From Rhodospirillales bacterium (lineage in GTDB: Bacteria; Pseudomonadota; Alphaproteobacteria; Rhodospirillales; Defluviicoccaceae), in NCBI GenBank assembly GCA_016712375.1, contig JADJRE010000004.1, forward strand, positions 124,001 through 188,000: a DNA stretch of 64,000 nucleotides. Reading direction: 5' to 3'. This document shows positions 38,215 through 51,116 of the stretch, in pieces; the first letter of the stretch is position 1, and the number at the start of each line of letters is the position of its first letter. Position numbers and translations under genes: made by a program. The notes under the pieces were generated by a model. It was not told the origin of the DNA and searched no databases. It was given only the letters and a program-made list of their open reading frames with translations.

Positions 38215-39333
38215 ATGCTTATCGGTGTGCCCAGGGAAATCAAGGTGCACGAGTACCGGGTCGGGTTGACGCCCGATAGCGTGCGCGAATTCGTCGTTCA
38301 CGGCCACAAGGTCGTCGTCGAAACCCGGGCAGGCGCCGGTATCGGCCGCTCCGATGAGGACTACCGGATGGCCGGCGCCGAGATCGCCGGCGAGGCGAAG
38401 GAGGTGTTCGCCCGCGCCGAGATGATCGTCAAGGTCAAGGAGCCGCAGGCCGCCGAGCGGCGGATGCTGCGCGACGGCCAGATCCTGTTCACCTACCTGC
38501 ATCTGGCGCCCGATCCGGAACAGTGCCGGGACCTCCTTGCCAGTGGTGCTATGTGCATCGCCTACGAGACGGTGACGGACGGTCACGGTGGCTTGCCGCT
38601 GTTGGCGCCGATGTCGCAGGTCGCCGGCTGGCTGTCGATCCAGGCCGGCGCGCATTGCCTGGAGCGGGCGCACGGCGGCAAGGGCATTCTGCTGGGCGGC
38701 GTCCCCGGCGTCGCGCCGGCGAAAGTGGTGGTGATCGGCGGTGGCGTCGTCGGCGAGAATGCCATCATGATGGCGCTGGGCATGGGCGCCGATGTCACCG
38801 TGCTCGACAAGAACGTCGACGTGCTGGGGAGGCTCGCCCGCCAGTTCGGTCCGGCACTGAAGACTGTCTACTCCACCCGGGCGGCGCTGGAGGAGCATGT
38901 GCTGCTTGCCGATCTGGTGATCGGCGCGGTGCTTGTCGTCGGTGCCGAGGCGCCGAAGCTGGTGACCGCCGACATGGTGAAACGCATGCTGCCGGGCTCG
39001 GTACTGGTCGACGTGGCGATCGATCAGGGCGGCTGCTTCGCCACATCGCGCCCGACGACCCACGCCGAACCCACCTACGTCATCGACGACATCGTCCACT
39101 ACTGCGTCGCCAACATGCCAGGCGCGGTGCCGCGCACATCGACCTACGCGCTGAACAACGTGACGCTGCCCTACGCGCTGGCGCTCGCCGACCGCGGCCC
39201 GCGCAACGCCCTGCTCGACAACCCAAACTTCCGCGAAGGCCTCAACGTCTGCCAGGGCAGGGTCACCCACCGGGCGGTCGCCAATGACCTCGGCTACGAC
39301 TTCGTCGACCCGATCAAGGCGCTTGCCGCGTGA
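38215..39333 (+). CDS. ald: Alanine dehydrogenase
   Basis: The 372-residue enzyme interconverts L-alanine and pyruvate plus ammonia with NAD. Motifs are MLIGVPREIKVHEYRVGLTP (substrate Arg), FTYLHLAPD (catalytic His), the Rossmann loop VVVIGGGVVGENAIMMALGM, DVAIDQGGCFATSRPTTHAE (catalytic Asp) and VHYCVANMPGAVPRTST. GGGAGGAAACAA precedes the ATG. An upstream -10 box sits at 38169. Confidence 0.96.
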   Translation: MLIGVPREIKVHEYRVGLTPDSVREFVVHGHKVVVETRAGAGIGRSDEDYRMAGAEIAGEAKEVFARAEMIVKVKEPQAAERRMLRDGQILFTYLHLAPDPEQCRDLLASGAMCIAYETVTDGHGGLPLLAPMSQVAGWLSIQAGAHCLERAHGGKGILLGGVPGVAPAKVVVIGGGVVGENAIMMALGMGADVTVLDKNVDVLGRLARQFGPALKTVYSTRAALEEHVLLADLVIGAVLVVGAEAPKLVTADMVKRMLPGSVLVDVAIDQGGCFATSRPTTHAEPTYVIDDIVHYCVANMPGAVPRTSTYALNNVTLPYALALADRGPRNALLDNPNFREGLNVCQGRVTHRAVANDLGYDFVDPIKALAA

Positions 39334-39497
39334 GGGACAAGAGGGACCAGGAAGGGTGGTGAACAGCAGGTGGCGCCGGAAGGCAGACGCGACCGCCTTA
39401 CCGCAGAAGCGACCGTCTTGTCGTCGGTTGCGGCTCCTTCCGCTATGCTCTCAAAGCGGCGGCCGGGCTTCGGCGGGTAGCAGCAGAGGAAACGGTG

Positions 39498-39794
39498 ATG
39501 ATGGTAAAGGATGAGATCCTGGAACGTCTGCGGGCCGACAAAGCGACGCTCGACGCATTTGGGATCGGGTCCGTTGCTGTTTTTGGATCATGCGCTCGCG
39601 GCGAAGCTCGCGTCGACAGCGATGTCGATCTTCTCGTGCATTACCGCCCCGACGTCCGTCCCGACCTGTTCGACTTCATTGATTTGCAGGATCATTTGCG
39701 AGGGCTGCTGGGCCGCCCCGTCGATCTGGTCACGCCGGAAGCCCTGTCCGGTCCGCTTCGCAGGCGCGTCCTCGGCGAGGCCGTGTATGCCTGA
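39498..39794 (+). CDS. MNT-type minimal nucleotidyltransferase (antitoxin of MNT/HEPN pair)
   Basis: A 98-residue nucleotidyltransferase with the catalytic signature GSxAxGEARxDSDVDL, seen as VAVFGSCARGEARVDSDVDL: GS plus two of the acidic metal ligands. This is the MNT domain, which in MNT/HEPN modules AMPylates the partner toxin to silence it. AGAGGA lies 8 bases before ATG 39498. Its end overlaps the start of the HEPN remnant, the standard operon layout. Confidence 0.85.
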   Translation: MMVKDEILERLRADKATLDAFGIGSVAVFGSCARGEARVDSDVDLLVHYRPDVRPDLFDFIDLQDHLRGLLGRPVDLVTPEALSGPLRRRVLGEAVYA

Positions 39795-40128
39795 GACTGA
39801 CGTCTGCGCATCCACGACATTACCGTCGCCATGGAGAAAATCGCGCGTTACACGCAAACATGACGCTCGCCGGTTTCCAGGCAGACGAGCGGACAGTGAA
39901 CGCTGTTCTCCGCAACTTCGAGATCATCGGTGAAGCTGCCAGCAACCTGCCTGAGCATGTCACCGCCGCACACCCGCACGTTCCGTGGTCAAAGATGCGC
40001 GGCCTTCGGAATACCGCCGCCCACGCATATTTTGGGGTCAACCTGTGGCAATCATCTGGGAAACCATCGTTCGCCGCTTGCCTAAGCTGAAGATCACCCT
40101 CCAATCCCTCAAGCGGTCGTCGAATTGA
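39788..40128 (+). pseudogene. HEPN (DUF86) toxin gene, frameshifted several times
   Basis: Across frames this reads MPETDV, LRIHDITVAMEKIARYTQ, MTLAGFQADERTVNAVLRNF, EIIGEAASNLPEHVTAAHP, VPWSKMRGLRNTAAHAYFGV and then IIWETIVRRLPKLKITLQSL. That is a HEPN/DUF86 protein. The RNase motif Rx4-6H is present as RNTAAHAYFGV. At least three frame changes (near 39802, 39858 and 40046) break it. One could be a base-calling slip; three suggest real decay or poor sequence beside the poly-C tract. Confidence 0.8.
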
Positions 40129-40165
40129 CCAGATCCCGTGCTGCGCTCGCACTATCCTAATGTGT

Positions 40166-40239
<74 letters not shown>

Positions 40240-40607
40240 TGCGACTGTGGTCGCATCGGCGTCCGCTATGGTTTTATCGCGTTAGGTCGCCGAACTGGCA
40301 CTCCAGCGAATTGTCATCTCAGATACGCCTTGGACGCTCTCTCCAATTGGCGATGGCGGGGACACCGACGGTGGCCTGTGGACGGCCACACTTCGGGCCT
40401 CAGTGTGATGAACCGACAGTGCTCCGCTGACCGCGGCGGAGCACGTCTGCGCTAACGTCCTCGCGCCACGCAGGAGATAGGGCTCGATGCGGCGCTCGTT
40501 TACCCAAGTTTGACGACACTGAATGGTTGGCGCGATACGTGCAATGCCAAACGGGGTACGATTGCCGGACGTGGCAGAAGGCATCAACTTGCTCGCTGGA
40601 GAGTCGC

Positions 40608-41816
40608 ATGCAGATCGACGTCAATGTGGCGCTGACCCTGGTCATTGCGATTCTTGTCCTGCTCGTCGGTCGGCTGTTCATCGCCCACAGCAAATTTCTG
40701 CGCACGTTCAGCATTCCCGAGCCGGTGATCGGTGGCCTGATCGTCGCCGGACTGCTGACCGCCGCGCGGACCCTGCTCGATGTGCGGATCACCTTCGACA
40801 TGGCGCTGCAAACGCCGTTTCAGCTGGCGTTTTTCTCCACCATCGGTCTTGCCGCGGACGCCCGGATGCTGATGGTCGGCGGCCGCAAGCTGGTGGTGTT
40901 CGCGCTCGTCGTCACGCTCTTTCTCGTCGTCCAGAATGTCGTCGGAGTCGCCGCGGCGCTGAGCCTGGACCTGAGCCCCATGCTCGGCCTGCTCGCCGGC
41001 TCGACCACGCTGTCGGGCGGCCACGGCACCGGGGTGGCCTATGGCAAGCTTTTTGGCGAGGTGAACAACCTGCAGGGTGCGATGGAGGTTGCCATGGCGT
41101 CGGCGACCTTCGGGCTGGTCATGGGTGGAACCCTCGCCGGGCCGGTTGCTCACCTGCTGATTTCGCGGTTCAAACTGAAAGGCCGGCCCGATGCGCCGGA
41201 CACGGCCGTGCCTGGCGAAATCGGGCCGGACGAACGACGGCCGCTGAGCCCGGAGTCCTTACTTGAAACCGTGCTGCTGATCATGGCCTGCGTCGCCGCC
41301 GGCGGCCTGCTTTCGGCACTAGTCAAGATCCCCGGCATTACGCTGCCGACGTTCGTCTGGTGCCTGTTCACCGGAATCATCATTCGCAACATCATCGGCT
41401 TCACCCGCGTTTACAAGGTCGACTCGACCACGCTGGAGCTGTTGGGGACGGTGTGCCTGTCGCTGTTCCTGGCTATGGCGCTGATGGGCTTGCGGTTGTG
41501 GGAGTTGGTCAGTCTCGCCGGCCCGATGGTGATCATTCTCGTGCTGCAAACGGTGGCGGTGGTGATCTACGCCGTCCTCGTCACCTTCGTGGTGATGGGC
41601 CGCACCTATGACGCGGCGGTGCTGGCGGCCGGACACATCGGCTTTGCGCTCGGCGCCACCTCGACGGCGATCGCCAGCATGCAGGCCATCACCAGCCGCC
41701 ATGGCCACTCACCATTGGCCTTCCTGCTGGTGCCGATCACCGGCGCGTTCCTGATCGACATTGCCAATGCGCTGCTGTTGCAGGGGTTCCTCACGCTTCC
41801 GTGGTTCGGCTTCTGA
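40608..41816 (+). CDS. gltS: GltS-type Na+/glutamate symporter
   Basis: A 402-residue integral membrane protein of the ESS family with about 10-12 helices in two inverted halves. Family-typical text: FLRTFSIPEPVIGGLIVAGL, FFSTIGLAADARMLMVGGRK, LAGSTTLSGGHGTGVAYGK (first re-entrant loop) and AGHIGFALGATSTAIASMQA (second). Known members import glutamate with sodium. The start at 40608 gives the normal N-terminus, after GGAGAG. A TAXI-type binding protein follows after only 7 bases. Confidence 0.93.
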   Translation: MQIDVNVALTLVIAILVLLVGRLFIAHSKFLRTFSIPEPVIGGLIVAGLLTAARTLLDVRITFDMALQTPFQLAFFSTIGLAADARMLMVGGRKLVVFALVVTLFLVVQNVVGVAAALSLDLSPMLGLLAGSTTLSGGHGTGVAYGKLFGEVNNLQGAMEVAMASATFGLVMGGTLAGPVAHLLISRFKLKGRPDAPDTAVPGEIGPDERRPLSPESLLETVLLIMACVAAGGLLSALVKIPGITLPTFVWCLFTGIIIRNIIGFTRVYKVDSTTLELLGTVCLSLFLAMALMGLRLWELVSLAGPMVIILVLQTVAVVIYAVLVTFVVMGRTYDAAVLAAGHIGFALGATSTAIASMQAITSRHGHSPLAFLLVPITGAFLIDIANALLLQGFLTLPWFGF

Positions 41817-41823
41817 AGGGGCC

Positions 41824-43337
41824 ATGCTGATGCAAAGTACAGCTCATCGCCTCGGCCTCCTCCTCCTCATGCTGGCCCTCAACCTGCTGCTCGCCGCGTG
41901 CCAGGGCGGTCCCGGAGAGGCGGAGGTTGAAAAGGACGTGCAGGCGCGGGTCGCGCAGGCGTTCGGAGATGGAGCAGCCCGCCTCGACACCCTTCGCCGT
42001 GCCGGCAGCAGCCCGCTGGCCGCTGATGCCGAGGGCCGGGACCGTCGCATCGTCTATTACAACGCCAAGCTCATCCTGGAACGGGACGTCGACCTCTCGT
42101 CCTGGCAGAGCCTGAACGTCGCCGCCGTGGCCGATCTTCTAGGCGCCACCGAAAAGGGGATTTCCGGGCTGAAGCAGGGGGGTAACCAAAAGGGCGACAC
42201 CCTTTATGTCCATGGCACCGTCACTTACGTCGACGACCAGGGCCACTGGGAGCCGATACACACGGCGCGAATGCCTGTGGGCGCGCCGCCGCCGGAAGGC
42301 AATACCGGCCCGCCTGCCGTAGCCCTGCGGACGATCGACGACATCCGCAGCCTGTTTGAGGGTGCGGGGACCGGAGAAGAGCGGCGAGAGATCGTCGCCG
42401 ATGAACTCGCCAGGGCCTATTCCCGGATCGGCTGCGTCTCGACCGGCCTAGGGGTTCGCTGGTGATCGCGGGCGGGCCCGAGTCGGGAGAATATCAGCAG
42501 GTGGCGACAGTGATCGCCAGCGCACTCAGCAGCGCAGGGGTCCCGAGCCAGGCGGTGAACACCGATGGGAGTGTCGAGAACGTGGGCCTGCTCGTCAGCC
42601 GGCTGGCGGGGGCGGCGTTGCTCCAGAACAACGTTGCGATGCGCGCCCAGGAGGGGCTTGCGCCGTTCGCCTGTACCGCCGCCCCCGAGTTGCGGGCGCT
42701 GGCCAGTCTCTTCCCCGAGCAGGTGCACGTCGTTCTCCGCCGTGATGCCGGGGTGGCGAGTCTGGAGGATCTCCGGGGCAAGCGAGTCGACGTGGGCCTG
42801 CCCAACTCGGGCGCACGACTTGATGCGGAAGCACTGCTCGCTGAAGCGGGATTGACCCTCGCCGATCTCGGCGAGGCGAGCGCACGGGGGCTGGCGGAGG
42901 GGCTGGACTTGCTGCGACGCAATGAACTGGATGCAGTGATTGCCACGATCAGCGCGCCGGCGCACCGTTATCAGGAGATGGCAGCCGGCGGCGACTTCCG
43001 ATTGCTGTCATTGAGCGAGACGGCGCAGGCCCGGCTGGTCGAGGCCGACGCCGGCTTCGTGGCCGCCGTCCTGCCGGCCGCCACCTATCCGAGCCAGACC
43101 GAACCGGTGCGCACCGTCGCCGTCGCTGCCCTTCTGGCGGCGCGCGCCGACTTGCCCGACGCCGAGGCGACCATGCTGCTGCGGGAAGTCTTCGAGGACA
43201 TCGATTTCTTCGCTGCCGGCAGCGCTGCCGGCTCCCAGATCAGCCGGGCGACCGCCGGAACCGGCGTCGGCATCCCCTGGCATCCGGCAGCCAAGCAGTT
43301 CTTCGCCCAAACGTCGCAGGGGAAGGGCGTACCGTAA
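41824..43337 (+). pseudogene. Lipoprotein with TAXI-type solute-binding domain, one -1 frameshift
   Basis: The first frame (41824-42465) starts with a lipoprotein signal, LGLLLLMLALNLLLAAC (lipobox LLAA-C), and a domain of about 190 residues I do not recognise (IVYYNAKLILERDVDLSSWQ, KGDTLYVHGTVTYVDDQGHW). The second frame (to 43337) is the TAXI-TRAP receptor domain: SLVIAGGPESGEYQQVATVI, ENVGLLVSRLAGAALLQNN, LRGKRVDVGLPNSGARLDAE and DAGFVAAVLPAATYPSQTEP. The frames join near 42430 if one G is restored (CGG-ATC-GGG-CTG-CGT), giving RIGLRLDRPRGSLVIAGGPE, one protein of about 504 residues. TAXI proteins elsewhere bind glutamate-like ligands. No TRAP membrane subunit is nearby; gltS is directly upstream. 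Confidence 0.82.
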
Positions 43338-43727
43338 ATGCAAGGCCGGGGTGTTCGGACGGGCGCCGGCAGAATAGCGCCCTCCCCCGGGACATTTCGT
43401 CGCGCCATCCCGGGGAAAGGACGCCGCACTGGCCCGAGCATCGCTCGAAGAATCCGTTCGTCTCGGAAGCGACGCAAGAAATCATATGGCGTGCGTTATC
43501 GACGTTGCCGCAAGTGGAGCGGCAATGGAAGATCGCCGGCCCGCCCTGCATCGCGTCCGTACAAGCCTCGACAGCGACAATAGCGGTGTCCGATCTTAGA
43601 TTTCCCAAAACGACGCGATTGGCGAACCACGAAACTTCAACCCGAGGCACGCGCGCAACACCGACAATCCTGGAGTGACCCCGTCACGATCGCGTAACGT
43701 GCCGGATCATCGAGGGAGGTCGGACCG
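43338..43727. other. Intergenic region, nothing recognised
   Basis: In 390 bases between the TAXI gene and the hydrolase I see short open frames only, on both strands, without ribosome-binding sites or family motifs. No clear hairpin with a T run was found. Confidence 0.4.
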
Positions 43728-45206
43728 GTGCGTTTGTTGCGGATTTTGAAGCGGGCGATTGTGCTGGTCGGCGTTGTCGCCCTGACCTTGCTGGCGGTCC
43801 GCGCGTGGGACGCGCAGCGTGGCGAGCCGTTGGAGTTGTGGCATACGTTCGTGCCCGACGAACTCGATGTCGCGGCCATCGACCGGGCGGATTGGAGCGC
43901 GTATGTCGCTGCCGAGAACGCGATGCTCGACGAGATGCGCGTCGAAGTGACGCAGAAGCTCGATCCGGAAGACCGCGTTCCGGTCAATCGCTATTTCGAG
44001 GGCAGCCCGGTTTACCCGGGGCATTTCGCCCGGGATTGGAACCGCTCCTACGTCCTGGAGCCCGACGGCCCGCCGGTCGGCGCCGTTGTTTTCCTGCACG
44101 GCCTGACCGACTCCCCCTACAGCCTGCGCCACATCGCGCGGCGCTACCGCGAGCGCGGCTACGTTACCGTCGCCATCCGCCTCCCCGGCCACGGCACCGT
44201 TCCGGGCGGGCTGACCGGCGTGGGCTGGGAAGACTGGATGGCGGCGACGCGACTGGCGGTGCGGGAAGCGCGCCGCCGCGCCGGTCCTTCGGTGCCGCTG
44301 CACCTCGTCGGCTACTCCAACGGCGGCGCGCTGGCCTTGCTGTATGCGCTGGATGCTCTCGATGACGAAAAGCTGCCGCGCCCGGACCGCCTCGTGCTGA
44401 TCTCGCCAATGGTCGGGATCACCGCGTTCGCCCGCTTCGTCGGGCTCGCGGCGCTGCCGGCGGTGTTTCCGGCGTTTGCCAGGGCGGCCTGGATCAGCAC
44501 GCTGCCGGAATTCAATCCGTTCAAGTACAACTCGTTTCCGGTCAAGGCAGCGCGACAGTCTTACCTGCTGACGGACGTGCTGCAGCGCAAGATCGTGAGC
44601 CACTCCCAGCGCAACGGCCTGGCCGACCTGCCACCCGTCATCACCTTTCAGTCGGTGGTCGACTTCACCGTCCTCACGCAGGCGATCATCGACGCGCTGT
44701 ACCTGCATCTGCCGGCAAACGGCAGCGAACTGGTGCTCTTCGATCTGAATCGTAACAGCAAGCTGGGGTTGCTGCTGCGCTCCGACTCCGATATTTCGCC
44801 GGCCCGCCTGCTACCCGCGCCGCCGCGCCGCTTCGGGACGACGGTCGTCACCAACATCGACGCTGACAGCAGCGGCGTCGTCGCCCGCATCGTCCCCGCG
44901 GGGGCGGTTGGGGAGCAGACACGGGAACTGGCCTTGGCCTATCCGCCGGATGTGTATTCGCTGTCGCATGTCGCGCTGCCGTTTCCGATCAGCGATGCGC
45001 TCTACGGCATGCAGCCGGATGGAAGCGAGGATTTCGGCATCAACCTGGGAACCGTGGCGGCACGAGGCGAGCGTGGCGCGCTGATCGTCAGCCTGGACTG
45101 GCTGCTGCGTATCAACTCCAATCCCTTCTTCCCCTACATGAGCGACCGCATCGAGGCGTTCACCTCATCGCAAGGAGCTTCCCCGGTTCGTGCCGACAGG
45201 GAGTGA
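43728..45206 (+). CDS. Membrane-anchored alpha/beta hydrolase
   Basis: The 492-residue protein has one N-terminal transmembrane helix (AIVLVGVVALTLLAVRAW) and an alpha/beta-hydrolase domain: GAVVFLHGLTDSPYSLRHIA, YVTVAIRLPGHGTVPGG, nucleophile elbow LVGYSNGGALALLYALD and a late SLSHVALPFPISDALYG that could carry the catalytic His. It is larger than a simple esterase. The start is a GTG with GGAGGTC upstream. The substrate is unknown; it should face the periplasm. Confidence 0.8.
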   Translation: MRLLRILKRAIVLVGVVALTLLAVRAWDAQRGEPLELWHTFVPDELDVAAIDRADWSAYVAAENAMLDEMRVEVTQKLDPEDRVPVNRYFEGSPVYPGHFARDWNRSYVLEPDGPPVGAVVFLHGLTDSPYSLRHIARRYRERGYVTVAIRLPGHGTVPGGLTGVGWEDWMAATRLAVREARRRAGPSVPLHLVGYSNGGALALLYALDALDDEKLPRPDRLVLISPMVGITAFARFVGLAALPAVFPAFARAAWISTLPEFNPFKYNSFPVKAARQSYLLTDVLQRKIVSHSQRNGLADLPPVITFQSVVDFTVLTQAIIDALYLHLPANGSELVLFDLNRNSKLGLLLRSDSDISPARLLPAPPRRFGTTVVTNIDADSSGVVARIVPAGAVGEQTRELALAYPPDVYSLSHVALPFPISDALYGMQPDGSEDFGINLGTVAARGERGALIVSLDWLLRINSNPFFPYMSDRIEAFTSSQGASPVRADRE

Positions 45207-45232
45207 ATGGTGCCGCCGCCATCGGCCCTTGC

Positions 45233-48544
<3,312 letters not shown>

Positions 48545-48600
48545 CGCCGTCTCCGAGCGTTGGTCCATTCTTCCGGTGCCGGCACTCCCCGCGCGCACCC

Positions 48601-50265
48601 CTAGTTCTCACGCACCCGCCACTCCTCGACCCACAGGGTCGTCGGAAACTGGTGGCCAGTCGGTTGTACGCCGTCCAACCAGCGGGGAAGCACGAAGGGA
48701 TTGGCTCGGAACCAGAGCGGCAGCGCGGGTAACTCCTCGGCGTAGATCGCCTGAAGCTTCGCCCACAGGATACGCCTCTTGCCCTCGTCGAGTTCCGTTT
48801 CGATCGCTTCGATCGTCGCGTCCATCTCGGCGTTGCGGAAACCGGTGTAGTTCTGCCCGGCCCAACCGTTGGCCTCGGTGGGGATCTCGCTCGAATGCAG
48901 TGTCGTGCGCGGCACGCTCTCAGGCGCGCTGAACCAGGCGAACATCGCCATCGCCGGGAACCGCCGGCGGCTTACTGTCTCGCCGAAGAAGACGCGGGCC
49001 GGTTGATTGCGGATGCGCACATCGACGCCCGCCGCCTTCCACTGGCTCTGCAGCACCTGCTGCACCAGCTCGCGGGTGCGATCGCCCGCCGTGGTCATCA
49101 GCTCGACGCGCAGCGGCCGACCCGCGGTATCGACCCGCACCCCATTCTGCATCCGACCCCAACCGGCTTCGGTGAACAGCGCCGACGCCGCTGAGGGATC
49201 ATGGCGCCAGCGGCGGACGTCAGGCGCGGCCATCCGGTCGAGCGGGCTGACATTGCTGTTCGCCACCGGCTGCCGGCCGGCGAACAGCTGCTGGGTGATC
49301 GCCTCGCGGTCGAGTGCCAGCAGCAGCGCCCGGCGCACCCGAACGTCGGCCAGATCAGGGTTGTCGAGGTTGAGATCGATGTGCTCGTAGACCAGTGAGG
49401 GCTTGAAGATCACCGCGAAGCGGTCACCGTGCCGCGCCTCGAGCGCTGTTGCCTGATCCAGCGTCAGGCCGATCTCGCCGGCGATCATGTCGATGGCGCC
49501 GGACAGCAGATTCGCCTCCAGCGCCGCGGTGTTCTCGATGGCGCGCACGATAATCCGCTCGAACGCCGGCTTTGCGCCGCCCCAGTACGGGTTACGAACG
49601 AGCACGACATGCGAGCCAGGCGCCACTTCCGCCACCCGGTAGGGTCCGTTGTAGAGACCGGCGTTGGTTGGATCGACGGCAAAGCGGGTGCGTGTTGGAT
49701 AGCTCTCCGGCTCGGCGAAGGCGGCCGCTTCGACGTGCTCCGGCAGCAGCTCGTAGCTGCTGATATCGTTATAGTCGAAGTGCCGCTTGTCAAAGTGCAG
49801 GGTGAAGCGGCGGTCGTCGGCGACGTCGATCTTCCACAGGCTGCGCCAGAACTCCTTCGGCATGACGCCGGACTTGGGATGTCGGCCAACCTCACGGGTG
49901 AAGACGACGTCGCGCGTGCTCACGCGCACGCCGTCCGCCCACCGGGCGTCCTCGCGGATGGTGAAGCTCACCGCCATGCCGGGCTTGCCGTCCGGCGTCG
50001 TCTCCGGCCGCGCGAGGCCGTTGTCGAGCGTCGGCAGCGCCGTGCACATCATGCAGACCAGCTGCCAGTTGGCGTCGTAGACGGTGAACGGCCGCCGCGC
50101 CAGGCCGAGCACGTAGGAGCGCGCCACCATCGACTCGATCGACGGGTGCAGCGAGGCCGGATACTGGCCGATGCCGATGGTCAGCGTCTCCCGCCCGGCT
50201 CGCGCCGGAAGCGCCGCGGCGGTGATCGTCAGCACCAAAGCGAGCGAAACGAGAAGGCGTCGCAT
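48601..50265 (-). CDS. Family-5 extracellular solute-binding protein
   Basis: A 554-residue ABC-type peptide or nickel binding protein (SBP_bac_5). It has a signal peptide (MRRLLVSLALVLTITAAALP, cleavage after ARAG), ETLTIGIGQYPASLHPSIES, FTIREDARWADGVRVSTRDV, GAIDMIAGEIGLTLDQATAL-like text and RRALLLALDREAITQQLFAG. The start is set at 50265 since the leader and upstream 45 bases match the relic at 13184. No ABC permease or ATPase is adjacent; it lies 56 bases upstream of treS, in the same direction. Confidence 0.88.
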   Translation of the reverse strand: MRRLLVSLALVLTITAAALPARAGRETLTIGIGQYPASLHPSIESMVARSYVLGLARRPFTVYDANWQLVCMMCTALPTLDNGLARPETTPDGKPGMAVSFTIREDARWADGVRVSTRDVVFTREVGRHPKSGVMPKEFWRSLWKIDVADDRRFTLHFDKRHFDYNDISSYELLPEHVEAAAFAEPESYPTRTRFAVDPTNAGLYNGPYRVAEVAPGSHVVLVRNPYWGGAKPAFERIIVRAIENTAALEANLLSGAIDMIAGEIGLTLDQATALEARHGDRFAVIFKPSLVYEHIDLNLDNPDLADVRVRRALLLALDREAITQQLFAGRQPVANSNVSPLDRMAAPDVRRWRHDPSAASALFTEAGWGRMQNGVRVDTAGRPLRVELMTTAGDRTRELVQQVLQSQWKAAGVDVRIRNQPARVFFGETVSRRRFPAMAMFAWFSAPESVPRTTLHSSEIPTEANGWAGQNYTGFRNAEMDATIEAIETELDEGKRRILWAKLQAIYAEELPALPLWFRANPFVLPRWLDGVQPTGHQFPTTLWVEEWRVREN

Positions 50266-50582
50266 TAGCGACCGGAATAAGCCGAAACGAAGCCGCGGTC
50301 CACCGTCGCGATGGGGCGGGCGGGTGCGGCGGCGGGGCCGCGCTTCGCCAATAAGAGACTTACAGATGGCAACAAATCCGACGCATGTATCGTCTGCGAT
50401 AACGGGTAGAGCGGACGCGGCCGGCACGCGGCGTAGAACGGAATCGGAGTTAGCAAAACCGAAGTACGAGATCCTTCATCTCGAGTTCGCGCTTGCCAGA
50501 ACGCTAAGCTCGGCGGCGGGTCTGCCGGAGCAAACCGGAGGCAGAATCGTTCGCTGGACTACCTTGCCGGGCCATAAACATT
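50266..50582. other. Intergenic region, nothing recognised
   Basis: About 317 bases between the binding-protein gene and an AT-richer unit. A short dyad CGAGAT-CCTTC-ATCTCG is seen near 50467-50483, with no T run. The change to lower GC begins in this gap. Confidence 0.35.
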
Positions 50583-51116
50583 TCAGCCGCCACGAATTGC
50601 TTGTGATAACTCACGCAGACGAGCAAGAGCGAAATACCAAAGCCACACAAAAAGTAATACCGTGAGCACCGAACTGACAAAACCGCCGATAAAATATAAA
50701 AGTCGGACAAATAGAACTGGAAAATGAATTCGCATCTGCGGCTCAGTAAGCCAAATGCCCTTGATTCGGCCGCCGTCTGGAAAAACTATGTCTGCCTTTT
50801 GCTCCGCAGAGTACGGGCTGACTATAATTGAACGATTATCGTCCAGCTTGATAAAAAGGCGGCTGCCCTCCGACTGTGCCTTTCTCCATTGTTCAGCAGT
50901 TTGAATCTTTTGCTTAATCAGCGGTTCCTTATAAATGACCGCGTCGAGAAGCATTTCCTCTGACGGGGCGGTGTCAAACACGAGCAGAAATGACCTTTGT
51001 GAATATCCACTCTTAGTCCAATACAAGTAAGGCCTTCCAAAGTAAGCGGTACCAAGTGCGGCGATCAGCCCAACTATAAGGACTGGGGCGGATACGAGCT
51101 TAAAGAGACGGATCAT
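50583..51116 (-). CDS. Two-helix membrane protein of unknown function
   Basis: A 177-residue protein with a transmembrane helix at each end: LVSAPVLIVGLIAALGTAYF (about 7-26) and LLYFIGGFVSSVLTVLLFVW (about 139-158). Between them is a globular domain of about 110 residues (FLLVFDTAPSEEMLLDAVIY, RLFIKLDDNRSIIVSPYSAE). I do not recognise it. Its start overlaps the stop of the DUF2971 gene by 4 bases (ATGA), so the two are co-translated. It is AT-richer than the backbone, suggesting transfer. Confidence 0.7.
   Translation of the reverse strand: MIRLFKLVSAPVLIVGLIAALGTAYFGRPYLYWTKSGYSQRSFLLVFDTAPSEEMLLDAVIYKEPLIKQKIQTAEQWRKAQSEGSRLFIKLDDNRSIIVSPYSAEQKADIVFPDGGRIKGIWLTEPQMRIHFPVLFVRLLYFIGGFVSSVLTVLLFVWLWYFALARLRELSQAIRGG

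Noticed and set aside
43338..43650. Short ORFs on both strands after the TAXI gene
   Set aside because: They overlap each other, lack ribosome-binding sites and show no motifs; composition is that of high-GC shadow frames.
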